NCBI RefSeq assembly: GCF_051433165.1
Contig: NZ_JBHMFS010000003.1
Coordinates: 186,001-250,000 of the forward strand
From: Falsiroseomonas sp051433165
GTDB lineage: Bacteria > Pseudomonadota > Alphaproteobacteria > Acetobacterales > Acetobacteraceae
Direction: 5' to 3'
Length of the DNA stretch: 64,000 nucleotides
Shown: piece by piece, positions 9,090-17,102 of the stretch
Layout of the letters: each line of letters begins with the position of its first letter
Position numbering within the stretch: position 1 is the first letter of the stretch
The notes under the pieces: generated by a model
The model's input: only the letters and a program-made list of their open reading frames with translations
Told to the model about the DNA's origin: nothing
The model's database searches: none
Made by a program: the position numbers and the translations under genes

Positions 9090-10233
9090 AGCTCTGCTCG
9101 CCGGTGGTCAGATATTCGCCCTGCCGCAGGATGCCAGCGTGGTGGAGGCCGCCCCGCTGCGCCCGGCGCCCCTGGCTGCCGCCGGAATGCTCGGGGTGGC
9201 CGTGGTGGCCGGGCAGGTGGTGCCGGTGATGGCCGCCGCGCCGGGGCTGCCGGGTGGCTCGGCCTGGGTGATGCTGGACGGGCCGGGCGGCCGGGTGGTG
9301 GTGGCCGGGCAGGGGTTCGTGCCGCTGCCGCCACAAGGCGCACCACTGCTGGTGCCGCCGCGCCTCGCCGCGCGCCGTGCCCCGCCGCCGCTGCCGGCTG
9401 CCGATGCCGCGGAGGGCTGGGCCGTGCCGATGCGTGGCGCGGCGACGCGGCAGATGGCGCTGGCGGCGGAGCTCGGCGCGCTGCGCCTGGTGCTGCCCTT
9501 CGCGGCGCTGGAACGGGTGGTGCCGATGCCGGTGCTGCGCCCGGCACCCGCCGCCGGCGCCTGCGCGCTGGGCTATGCGGTGGCCGCAGGCGCGCCGGTG
9601 CTGGTGCTCGATGCCGGTTGGCTGATGCAGGCGGAGACCGAAGTGCCGCAAGCCTCGCTGCTCGTGCTGTTCCGCCATGGCGGTCGCCGCCTCGGCCTGC
9701 CCTGCACCCGCATCGGCCCGGCCCGCGCCGGGGAGGCGACGCTGGCGCATCGGCTGGATCAGGTGGCGGAGGCGCTGACTGCCGCCCCGCTGGCCGAGGC
9801 CGCCGCCCCGCCCGCACCCACGCCGACCCGCGCCGTGCTGCTGTGCAGCGCCGGTGGCCAGGCCTTCGCCCTGCCGGTGGAGGAGGTGGTGGCGGTGATC
9901 CCGCCGCAGGCCCCGACCCCGGCGCCGGAGGGTCTGCCACCCGAATTCCGTGGCGTCGCCGCGCATCGGGGCGATGTGCTGCCGGTGCTGGATGCCGGGC
10001 TGCGTCTGGGCGGCCTGCCGGTGCTGGGCTGGCAGGGCGCGGTGGCGCCGCTGCTGCGGCTGGCGGGCACGCCTGCCGTTGCTCTGGCGGTCAGCCATGT
10101 CACGGGCCTGCGCCGCATCGCCGAGCACGACATCGCCGCCGTGGCCGGGGAGGGGCTGGTCTCCGCCGTCGTCGCAATGGGCGACCAACCTTTGCCGGTC
10201 TGCCGCGCCGCCATATTGGGCGCCACCCGATGA
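9082..10233 (+). CDS. CheW-like scaffold with three CheW-like modules
   Basis: This 383-residue protein overlaps cheR by 8 bp. Three stretches look like CheW folds. Residues about 1-95 contain FALPQDASVVE and VAVVAGQVVPVM. Residues about 120-235 contain RLVLPFAALERVV and APVLVLDAGWLM. Residues about 255-383 contain FALPVEEVVAVI, then RGVAAHRGDVLPVLDAG. CheW normally has one module and bridges receptors to CheA. Multi-module CheW proteins may cross-link signalling arrays. The sequence is very rich in Ala, Pro and Val, and no methyltransferase or receiver motif is present. The C-terminal module is the clearest; the first two are more diverged. Confidence 0.82.
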   Translation: MPEALLAGGQIFALPQDASVVEAAPLRPAPLAAAGMLGVAVVAGQVVPVMAAAPGLPGGSAWVMLDGPGGRVVVAGQGFVPLPPQGAPLLVPPRLAARRAPPPLPAADAAEGWAVPMRGAATRQMALAAELGALRLVLPFAALERVVPMPVLRPAPAAGACALGYAVAAGAPVLVLDAGWLMQAETEVPQASLLVLFRHGGRRLGLPCTRIGPARAGEATLAHRLDQVAEALTAAPLAEAAAPPAPTPTRAVLLCSAGGQAFALPVEEVVAVIPPQAPTPAPEGLPPEFRGVAAHRGDVLPVLDAGLRLGGLPVLGWQGAVAPLLRLAGTPAVALAVSHVTGLRRIAEHDIAAVAGEGLVSAVVAMGDQPLPVCRAAILGATR

Positions 10234-11267
10234 TCCGCGTGCTGGTGGTGGATGACAGCGGCTTCATGCGCATGGCGCTGCGCCGCATCATCGAGGCTGA
10301 GGGCGACCTGAAGGTGGTGGGCGAGGCCGCGGATGGCGAGGCGGCGCTGGAACAGGCCGCGAAGCTGCGCCCGGATGTCATCGCCATGGATGTGGAGATG
10401 CCGAAGCTGGATGGGCTGGAGGCGACGCGGCGCATCATGGCGCTGCCCGACCCGCCGGCGGTGCTGATGGTCAGCCACCATACCAGCGACGGATCGGCCA
10501 CCGCGCTGGCGGCGCTGGACCGGGGCGCGGTGGATTACCTCTGCAAGGATGGCGACCTCGGCAGCGTGGACCTGTCCATGCTGGACCGCGAATTGCGCGG
10601 CCGGCTGCGGCATTGGGCGGGGCAGCGCGCGGCGGTGCGGCCGGCGGCGCGGGGCGCGGCGCCGGTGCGGCTGGTGCACGCCGCGGGCGGCTGCGATGTG
10701 GTGGTGCTCGGGGCTTCGACGGGCGGGCCGGACGCCCTGGCCGCCTTCCTCTCCGCCGCCGGGCGGCTGCCGGTGCCCTGCGTGGTGGCGCAGCACATGC
10801 CGGCGGAACTGGCGCCCGATCTGGCACAGCATCTGGCGCGGCTGTCCGGCGTGCCGGTCGGCGTCGGCCGGGCCGGGCAGCGGCTGATGTCGGGCGAGGT
10901 CACGGTGATCCCGGGTGGGACGGATGGGCATCTGGCGCGTGGCGCGGGGGCGGAGGCCGGGCTGGTGCTGCGGCTCGCCGGTGGTGCCGCGGCGGTGCAT
11001 CCTTCGGTCGATCTTCTGTTCCAATCCGCGGCGCTGGTGGCGCAACGTGGGCTTGGCGTGGTGCTGACGGGCATGGGGCGGGACGGGCTGGTGGGGGCGC
11101 GGGCGATGCAGGACAGGGGAATGCCGGTGCTGGCGCAGACGGTGGCGAGCTGCGTCGTCGGCGGCATGCCCGGCGCGGTGATCGCGGCGGGCCTGGCGAT
11201 CGAGACGGCGGACCCGGCCGGCCTCGGCCGCCGGGTGGCGGCGCTGGTGCGGGAAAGGGTGGCGTGA
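10230..11267 (+). CDS. cheB: CheB protein-glutamate methylesterase/glutamine deamidase
   Basis: This 345-residue response regulator removes methyl groups from chemoreceptors. The receiver domain (residues 1-120) has acidic residues in VVDDS and the phospho-acceptor Asp54 in IAMDVEMP. The methylesterase domain has all three catalytic residues at family positions: Ser163 in LGASTGGP, His189 in AQHMP and Asp285 in LTGMGRDG. The start ATG at 10230 overlaps the stop of the CheW-like gene (ATGA). Its own stop overlaps the GTG of the next gene. With CheR and CheA it forms the adaptation module of the cluster. Confidence 0.95.
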   Translation: MIRVLVVDDSGFMRMALRRIIEAEGDLKVVGEAADGEAALEQAAKLRPDVIAMDVEMPKLDGLEATRRIMALPDPPAVLMVSHHTSDGSATALAALDRGAVDYLCKDGDLGSVDLSMLDRELRGRLRHWAGQRAAVRPAARGAAPVRLVHAAGGCDVVVLGASTGGPDALAAFLSAAGRLPVPCVVAQHMPAELAPDLAQHLARLSGVPVGVGRAGQRLMSGEVTVIPGGTDGHLARGAGAEAGLVLRLAGGAAAVHPSVDLLFQSAALVAQRGLGVVLTGMGRDGLVGARAMQDRGMPVLAQTVASCVVGGMPGAVIAAGLAIETADPAGLGRRVAALVRERVA

Positions 11268-12601
11268 CCACCCTCGATAGAGACCTCTTGGACGCCTTCG
11301 TGCCGGAATTCGAGGCCGAGGCGGTGCGGCTCGCCATGGTGCGCGATGCGGCGGCGGCCGGGCGGGCGCTGGACCAGCTTCGCGCCATGGCCGCGGCACT
11401 CGGCGCGCCTTCCCTCGCCACGCTGGTGGACCGCACGGCGCAGGCGCTGGATCCGCTGGACTGGCCCGCCCTGCATGCGGGGGCGGAGGCGCTGGCGCGG
11501 CAGGCGGTGGCGATCGGCGCGGTCGGCGCGGATGTACCGCTCGCCGAACCACCCGCGCCGGAACCGGCGCCCGTCCCGCCGGCCGCCCCCGCCGCCCTGC
11601 TGGACCGGGAGATGCTGGAGGCCTTCGCCCCCGAATTCGCCGCGGCCTGCGACCGGCTGGCGCAGGCCGCCGATGCGGCGCAGGCGGGGTGGGCGCTTGA
11701 TGGGTTGCGCGCGATGGCGGGCGCGGTGGAGCTTGGCTCCCTGCTGCGTCTGCTGGAACCGGCATCCGCTCTGCTCGACCCCTTCGATGCTGCCGCGCTG
11801 GCTGGTCTGTCCGCGGCGCTGCGGGCGCAATCGGCGCGCATCGTCAAGGCCGGCGCCGATCTGGCGCCGCCCGATCCCGCGCCCGCCCCGGCCGTGGCCG
11901 CGTTGGATGCGGAGCTGCTGGAGGCCTTCGCGCCCGAATTCGCCGCCGGCTGCGCCCGCCTCGGCACCGCCCCAGATGCCGCCGCGGCCGCCCGGGCGAC
12001 CGAGGCGTTGCGCGCCATGGCCGCCTCGCTCGGCCTCGATTCGCTGCGCGCCATGCTGGCGGAGGCGCCGTCCGAGGATCTGGCCGCGCTGCCCGCCCTG
12101 GCCACGGCGCTGGCCGCCCATGCCGCGGCCATCGCCGCCACGGGCCACGACCTGCCGCCGCCGCTGCCCGCCGCCGGACCAGCCCGCCGCCGCGTGCTGG
12201 TGGTGGATGACAGCGCCATGATGCGCCGCCTGGTGCGGGAGGCGCTGGCCCTGGATCCGGAGTTCGAGGTGGTGGGCGAGGCCGCGGACGGCATCCAGGC
12301 GCTGGCCGCGCTGCAACGCCTGGCGCCTGACCTGACCATGCTGGATATCGAGATGCCGGAGCTGGACGGGCTCGGCGCGTTGCGGCGCTGGGCGCTGGAG
12401 GGTGGCGGCGCGGTGGTCATCGTCTCCTCCGCCGCGCGGCCCGGCTCGGCCACGGCGGTGGAGGCGCGGCGGCTCGGCGCCGCGGGCATCGTCGGCAAGC
12501 CTTCCGGCGCGCTCAGCCCGGATTTGCGGGAGCGGCAAGGCGCGGCGCTGCTGCGCACCGCCCGCCGCGCGGCGGGCCTGCCGGTGGAGGCGCTGAGATG
12601 A
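11264..12601 (+). CDS. three degenerate Hpt-like modules fused to a CheB/CheY-type receiver
   Basis: This 445-residue protein starts at a GTG that overlaps the cheB stop. Three homologous segments (about residues 4-86, 113-197 and 213-293) share L-x-A-F-x-P-E-F and LRAMAxxLG. They resemble the helical bundle of Hpt domains, whose active motif is AHxLKGxxxxLG. The phosphorylatable His is replaced by Asp37, Asp146 and Glu247 respectively, so none should carry phosphate. Pro/Ala-rich linkers separate them. Residues 308-420 form an apparently intact receiver with Asp315/Asp316, phospho-acceptor Asp361 in MLDIEMPELDG and Lys412 in GKPSG. The receiver most resembles the N-terminal half of CheB, without the esterase. 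It could be the output or phosphate-sink regulator of CheA, since no cheY is present. Confidence 0.75.
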   Translation: MTTLDRDLLDAFVPEFEAEAVRLAMVRDAAAAGRALDQLRAMAAALGAPSLATLVDRTAQALDPLDWPALHAGAEALARQAVAIGAVGADVPLAEPPAPEPAPVPPAAPAALLDREMLEAFAPEFAAACDRLAQAADAAQAGWALDGLRAMAGAVELGSLLRLLEPASALLDPFDAAALAGLSAALRAQSARIVKAGADLAPPDPAPAPAVAALDAELLEAFAPEFAAGCARLGTAPDAAAAARATEALRAMAASLGLDSLRAMLAEAPSEDLAALPALATALAAHAAAIAATGHDLPPPLPAAGPARRRVLVVDDSAMMRRLVREALALDPEFEVVGEAADGIQALAALQRLAPDLTMLDIEMPELDGLGALRRWALEGGGAVVIVSSAARPGSATAVEARRLGAAGIVGKPSGALSPDLRERQGAALLRTARRAAGLPVEALR

Positions 12602-15198
12602 TCCAAGACGAGGCGCTGTGGCAGGAATTCGCGGGTGAGTCGGAGGACCATCTGGATGCCATCGACCGCATCCTATCCGCCGGCGAATCAGACCGCGCGG
12701 CGGTGGACCGGCTGTTCCGCGCCTTTCATTCGCTGAAGGGCATGTCCGATGCGCTGGGCGCGCCGGGCATGAAGAATGTGGCGCACCGGGCGGAGGATCT
12801 GCTCGGCCTGGCGCGCAACGGCCGCGTCATCGTGCAGGGCGCGGTGGCGGAGGGGTTGCTGGCCGCGGTGGATACGCTGCGCCGCCAGCGCGCCACCGTG
12901 CTGGAGGCGCATCGCGACGTGCCCGCGCCCGCCGATCTGCTGGCGCGGCTCGCGGCGTTGGCGGAGGGCGGTCCGGCCCGGCCGGCGGCCGCCCCCGCAC
13001 CCCCGCCGCCGCCCATGCGCGGCGCCGGGGTGGCGCTGCTGGGCGCGCTCGCCTCCCGCTTCGAAGCCGCCGCGCCGCTGCTCGCGGGCCTGGTGGCGGA
13101 CCGCCGGGCGGACGCGGTGCGGGAGGCGGTGGAGCTGGCGGAGGCAGCCCGGATGCTGGGCCTCGCCCGACTGGCGGCGGCGGTGGAGCGTCTGGCGGCC
13201 TTGGCTGGCGGGCCGGGCGCGCTGCCGGCGCTCGGCGCGCTGCGGCGCGGGCTGGGGCTGTTGCAGGATCGGGCCGGGGAGCCAGCCGGTGCCGCGCAGC
13301 TCCTCGGGCCGCCGGGCGGCGAATCGGTTGCGCTCGGCCCGCGCCTAGCGGCGCTAGCCTATCAGCTCGAAGCCGCGCTGGCCGGCGGCGATGCCACCGC
13401 CGCCATGTCCGGTGCGATGGAAGCGGCGGAGGTCGCAGCGGCCTTTGGGCTGGAGGCGCTGGAACAGCTTCTGCTGGCGCTGGCCGACCTCACCGACCGC
13501 GCCGCGGACCCGGATGCGGCGGCGATCCTGGCCGCCCAGGGCCCGGTGCTGGTGGATCGGCTGCGCCATGCGGCGGAAGGCGGGCTGGCGGCGCTGCGTG
13601 CGGTGCCGGATGCGCTGCCCGGCGCGGACCAGGCCGACCCGCGCATCCCGCCCGGCTTCGCCGCGCTGCTGGGCGCGGAAGGCCGCCGCCGCGTGGTGGC
13701 GGCGGTGGAAGGCGCGCGGCTTCTGGTCCGGCTGCGGCTGGCCATCGGCCTGCCGGCGGAGCTGGAAGCCGGCATCGCCGCCGTTTTATCCTCGGAGGCG
13801 GAGGTGCTGACCAGTCGCACGGTGCTGGATGGCCACCCGCCGCATCTCGACATGCTGCTGGCCGGTCCGGCGCAGTTCGAGGCGCTGTCCCGCGCGCTGA
13901 CCGCCGCCGACCCAGCTGGCGCCGCCGTGCTGGAACTGGCCCCGGCCGAGACCGGCCCGGCGCCGGAGGCGGCGCCCGCCCGCGGCGCGCCGGTGACCAT
14001 GCGGGTGCGGCAGGAGACGATCGACCAGATCATCACGCTGGAGACCGAGGTGCGCGCCGCCGCGCTGGCCCTCGCGGAGGCGCTGGATGATGGCGGGCTG
14101 GCGCAGGCGCTGGCCACGCTCGGCGCGCTGGAACGCCGCCTGGCCGGCGGCACCGCACGGGAGCTCGGCGGCGCGCTCGGCCGGCTGCGGCAGTTGCAGG
14201 AAACGCTGGAGCGCAGCGAAAGCCGCCTCGCGCTCGGCATGCGCCGGCTGGATGATGCGGTGATGGAGCTGCGCGTGGTGCCGGTCGGCACGCTGTTCGG
14301 CCGACTGCCGCGCGTGGTGCGCGCCGTCGCCCAGGCCTCGGGGCGGGAGGTGGAGCTGGTGATGGAGGGTGAGGACGTCACCATCGACCGCAGCCTGGTC
14401 GAATTGCTGGCCGACCCGCTGCTGCACCTGACGCGCAATGCCGTGGATCACGGCATCGAGCCGCCCGAGGTGCGAGAGGAAGCGGGCAAGCCCCGCCGTG
14501 GCCAGCTTCGCGTCTCCGCCGCGCGCCGCACCGGCCAAGTCTGGGTGCGGGTTGCCGAGGATGGGCGGGGGATCGAGCGTGATCGCGTGCTGGCCCGCGC
14601 CGTCGCGCGCGGCATCGTCAGCGCCGATCAGGCGGCGCAGATGGGGGAGGAGGAGGTCTTCGCCCTGCTGTTCCGCCCCGGCTTCTCGACCGCCGAGACG
14701 GTGACCGAGACCTCCGGCCGCGGGGTCGGGCTGGATGTGGTGCAGGATGCGATCCGCCGGGCCGGTGGCACGGTGGAAATCGCCAGCGTGGCCGGGCAGG
14801 GCACCAGCTTCACGCTTCGCCTGCCGCTGACCGCCGCGGTGCAGCCGGTGCTGCTGGTGGAGGCCGCCGGCCACCCCTATGCGCTGCCCGCAGCAAGGGT
14901 GGAGGCGGTGCTGGAAGCCGGCAGCCCGGCGGGCTGCGACGTGCTGGCGCTGGCCACGCTGCTCGGCGCGGGTTCGCCGCCCGGACCCGCGGGCGCCATC
15001 GTGATCGTGAAGTCGGGCGGGCGCAGCTTTGGCCTGGCGGTGGACCGGGTGCAGAAGCGCACCGATCTGCTGCTGCGACCGCTGCATCCGGCACTTGCCG
15101 TGCTGCCGGGAATCGGCGGCGTTGGTGTGCTAGGCAATGGCGAGCCGGTGTTGGTTCTGGAACCGGATGGGTTCGCGCCGGAGGTGGCGGCGGGTTGA
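12598..15198 (+). CDS. cheA: CheA-type chemosensory histidine kinase
   Basis: This 866-residue kinase has P1 with phospho-His44 in RAFHSLKGMSDALGA. A long Ala-rich helical middle follows (about residues 140-450). A dimerisation region begins at MRVRQETIDQIITLE (about 466). The catalytic domain has N-box HLTRNAVDHGIEPPE, G1 EDGRGIERD and FRPGFSTAETVTETSG with SGRGVGLDVV. The last 130 residues are a CheW-like regulatory domain. The middle part contains two further Hpt-like helical segments without His, such as AVELAEAARMLGLARL. The gene starts at an ATGA overlap with the pseudo-Hpt gene and ends the operon. Candidate acceptors are CheB, the pseudo-Hpt receiver and the REC-PP2C protein at 15.9-17.1 kb. 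Confidence 0.94.
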   Translation: MIQDEALWQEFAGESEDHLDAIDRILSAGESDRAAVDRLFRAFHSLKGMSDALGAPGMKNVAHRAEDLLGLARNGRVIVQGAVAEGLLAAVDTLRRQRATVLEAHRDVPAPADLLARLAALAEGGPARPAAAPAPPPPPMRGAGVALLGALASRFEAAAPLLAGLVADRRADAVREAVELAEAARMLGLARLAAAVERLAALAGGPGALPALGALRRGLGLLQDRAGEPAGAAQLLGPPGGESVALGPRLAALAYQLEAALAGGDATAAMSGAMEAAEVAAAFGLEALEQLLLALADLTDRAADPDAAAILAAQGPVLVDRLRHAAEGGLAALRAVPDALPGADQADPRIPPGFAALLGAEGRRRVVAAVEGARLLVRLRLAIGLPAELEAGIAAVLSSEAEVLTSRTVLDGHPPHLDMLLAGPAQFEALSRALTAADPAGAAVLELAPAETGPAPEAAPARGAPVTMRVRQETIDQIITLETEVRAAALALAEALDDGGLAQALATLGALERRLAGGTARELGGALGRLRQLQETLERSESRLALGMRRLDDAVMELRVVPVGTLFGRLPRVVRAVAQASGREVELVMEGEDVTIDRSLVELLADPLLHLTRNAVDHGIEPPEVREEAGKPRRGQLRVSAARRTGQVWVRVAEDGRGIERDRVLARAVARGIVSADQAAQMGEEEVFALLFRPGFSTAETVTETSGRGVGLDVVQDAIRRAGGTVEIASVAGQGTSFTLRLPLTAAVQPVLLVEAAGHPYALPAARVEAVLEAGSPAGCDVLALATLLGAGSPPGPAGAIVIVKSGGRSFGLAVDRVQKRTDLLLRPLHPALAVLPGIGGVGVLGNGEPVLVLEPDGFAPEVAAG

Positions 15199-15325
15199 TC
15201 CACGGCGCTTCGCGGGGGGCGCTGGACGCTGCCGCGCGCCAAGGCTAAGGCCGCTTCATGCGCCGTCAGGGCGACTCGCCCCGGCCCGAAGAATGGCCGC
15301 CCGATACTTGAGGAAGGACCTGCCC

Positions 15326-15895
15326 GTGATTGCTCGACGCCACGCCCTTGGTGCCGGCGGCCTCGCGCTGCTGCTGGCCGCCTGCCAAGCTCCTATCGCC
15401 CAGCGCGCGCTGCCGGAGGACGGCACGATCGACCTGCTGACGCTGCTGCGCGGCAAGCCAGAACATAGCCGATTCGCCGCCGCCCTCGCGGTCGCCGGCG
15501 CGGTGCCCCGCCTCGGCCTGCGCAGCGGCGCCGTGACGCTGTTCGCGCCCACCAATGAAGGCTTCAATGGCCTGCCGGCCCCCGTGTTGGCGCTGCTGGA
15601 CAACCCGCCCTCCAACCCGACGGAGGCGCAGCGCGCGCTGGTGCAGCCGATCGTCTTCGCCAATGCCGCCTTCGGCCTGCTGCGCTTCCAGGACATCGCG
15701 GCGCGCCGCAATACGGTGGTGACCTGGGACCGCGCCCGGCTTCGGGTGCAGCCCAGCGGCACCCGCACCGCGACCCTGGTGCGGGAGGGTGTCATGCCGG
15801 TGGCCGGCCGCGCGCCGGTGACCATCACGCGTGGCGATGTGCTGGCCTCGGACGGCGTGTTCCATGTGACCAGCGGGCCGGTCCTGCCGGGCTGA
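15326..15895 (+). CDS. fasciclin-domain lipoprotein
   Basis: This 189-residue protein starts at a GTG preceded by a good Shine-Dalgarno sequence (AGGAAGGA, 15311-15318); an in-frame ATG at 15293 is the weaker alternative. The N-terminus has a basic start (IARRH), a hydrophobic core and the lipobox LLAAC, so it is probably a lipoprotein. The rest matches a fasciclin/FAS1 domain, with LRSGAVTLFAPTNEGF as the first conserved motif and DVLASDGVFHVTSGPVLP as the second (usual form: NGVIHVIDxVLLP). FAS1 proteins are adhesion or surface proteins. It follows the che operon on the same strand after a 127-bp gap. Confidence 0.88.
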   Translation: MIARRHALGAGGLALLLAACQAPIAQRALPEDGTIDLLTLLRGKPEHSRFAAALAVAGAVPRLGLRSGAVTLFAPTNEGFNGLPAPVLALLDNPPSNPTEAQRALVQPIVFANAAFGLLRFQDIAARRNTVVTWDRARLRVQPSGTRTATLVREGVMPVAGRAPVTITRGDVLASDGVFHVTSGPVLPG

Positions 15896-15920
15896 ACCCA
15901 GCCCCTGCGCGCGCGGGCGC

Positions 15921-17102
15921 TCAGCCCGCGTAGCGCAAGGCGAGCGCCGTGATGTCATCCGCCTGCGGCGCGCCATCGGCGAAGGCCGTCACGGCGCGCA
16001 GCACCGTATCCACCACCTGGCGCGGATCGGTGCCGGACTCCGCCAGCGCCGCCACCAGGCGGTCCCGGCCGAAGAAGCCGCCCTTGTCATCCTCCGCCTC
16101 CGACACGCCGTCGGAGTAGCAGAACATCGTCTGCCCGGCCGCGAGCTGGAACGGGTCCGAGCTGTAGGGGATGCCCTCCATCACGCCGAGCGCCGGCTGC
16201 CGGCGCAGCTTCTCCATCAGCCGCGGCGCCGCACCCTGCGCGACCAGCAGCGGAATGTCGTGGCCCGCGACCGCGATCCGCCCGGCGCCGGTGGTGCCAT
16301 CGATCACGCCGACCACCACGGTGACGAAGGTCTGGTTTTCATTGTCGGCCGAGAGGTCGTCATTGGTCATGGTGAGGATGTCACCCGGATCCGGCGCGCC
16401 ATCACTGGGCGCGAGGCGCTTCGCGGCGGCGCGCATCAGGCCGAGCGTGCGCGCCATGGTCAGCCCCGCCGGCGCGCCCTTGCCGGAGACATCGGCCACC
16501 GCGAACAGCATGTATCGGCCATCGAGAGCCAGGCAGTCATACAGATCGCCGCCCACCTGGCGTGCCGGCACCATGGCGGCATGCACCGCCAATTCACCCG
16601 TCGCGGCCGCGCGGAAGTCACGCGGCACCAGCGAAAGCTGCGCGGCGCGGGCCGATTCAAGCTCCGCCTCCAACGCCGCCAGCCGGGCATCGGCCAGGTC
16701 CCGCAGGCGCTTCTTTTCCAGCACCGCGCCGAGGCGCGCCTTCAGCAGCGGCGGGTCGAAGGATTTCGGCAGGTAGTCCTCGGCGCCGAGTTCGATGCAG
16801 CGGACGATCTTGTCCATCTCCGTCAGCGCGGAGATGACAATCACGGGCGGCGCCGCGCCGCGGGCGGCGCGCAACTGTTCCAGCACGCCGATGCCGTCCA
16901 GGTTCGGCATTTCCAGGTCCAGCAGCATGATGTCGAAGCGCGCGCGCTCCAGCGCCGCCAGCCCCTGCACGCCGTCCTCGGCCATCGTCACATTGGGATA
17001 GCCGAGTTCCGCCAGCCGGCGCTTCAGCACCAGGCGGTTGAAGCTGCTGTCGTCGACGACGAGGATCGCGACATCCTCGCCGTTCAGGATTGTCTCGCTC
17101 AC
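15921..17102 (-). CDS. response regulator fused to PP2C/SpoIIE phosphatase (RsbU-like)
   Basis: This 393-residue protein has a receiver domain at residues 10-130, with VVDDSSFNR, phospho-acceptor Asp62 in LLDLEMPNLDG and Lys in YLPKSFDPP. A short coiled-coil linker (residues about 130-165) leads to a SpoIIE-type PP2C phosphatase with the metal-binding motifs VGGDLYDCL, VADVSGKGAPAGL and YSDGVSEAED plus QADDITALAL at the end. Such proteins dephosphorylate STAS antagonists when their receiver is phosphorylated. The GTG start overlaps the TGA of the chemoreceptor gene at 17.1-18.8 kb, so receptor and phosphatase are translationally coupled. This strongly suggests that the receptor's kinase, probably the nearby CheA, controls the phosphatase. 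Confidence 0.93.
   Translation of the reverse strand: MSETILNGEDVAILVVDDSSFNRLVLKRRLAELGYPNVTMAEDGVQGLAALERARFDIMLLDLEMPNLDGIGVLEQLRAARGAAPPVIVISALTEMDKIVRCIELGAEDYLPKSFDPPLLKARLGAVLEKKRLRDLADARLAALEAELESARAAQLSLVPRDFRAAATGELAVHAAMVPARQVGGDLYDCLALDGRYMLFAVADVSGKGAPAGLTMARTLGLMRAAAKRLAPSDGAPDPGDILTMTNDDLSADNENQTFVTVVVGVIDGTTGAGRIAVAGHDIPLLVAQGAAPRLMEKLRRQPALGVMEGIPYSSDPFQLAAGQTMFCYSDGVSEAEDDKGGFFGRDRLVAALAESGTDPRQVVDTVLRAVTAFADGAPQADDITALALRYAG

Noticed and set aside
8158..12538. Several very long minus-strand frames across the che operon
   Set aside because: Codon composition is that of an antisense shadow, and the plus strand has clear chemotaxis genes with catalytic motifs.
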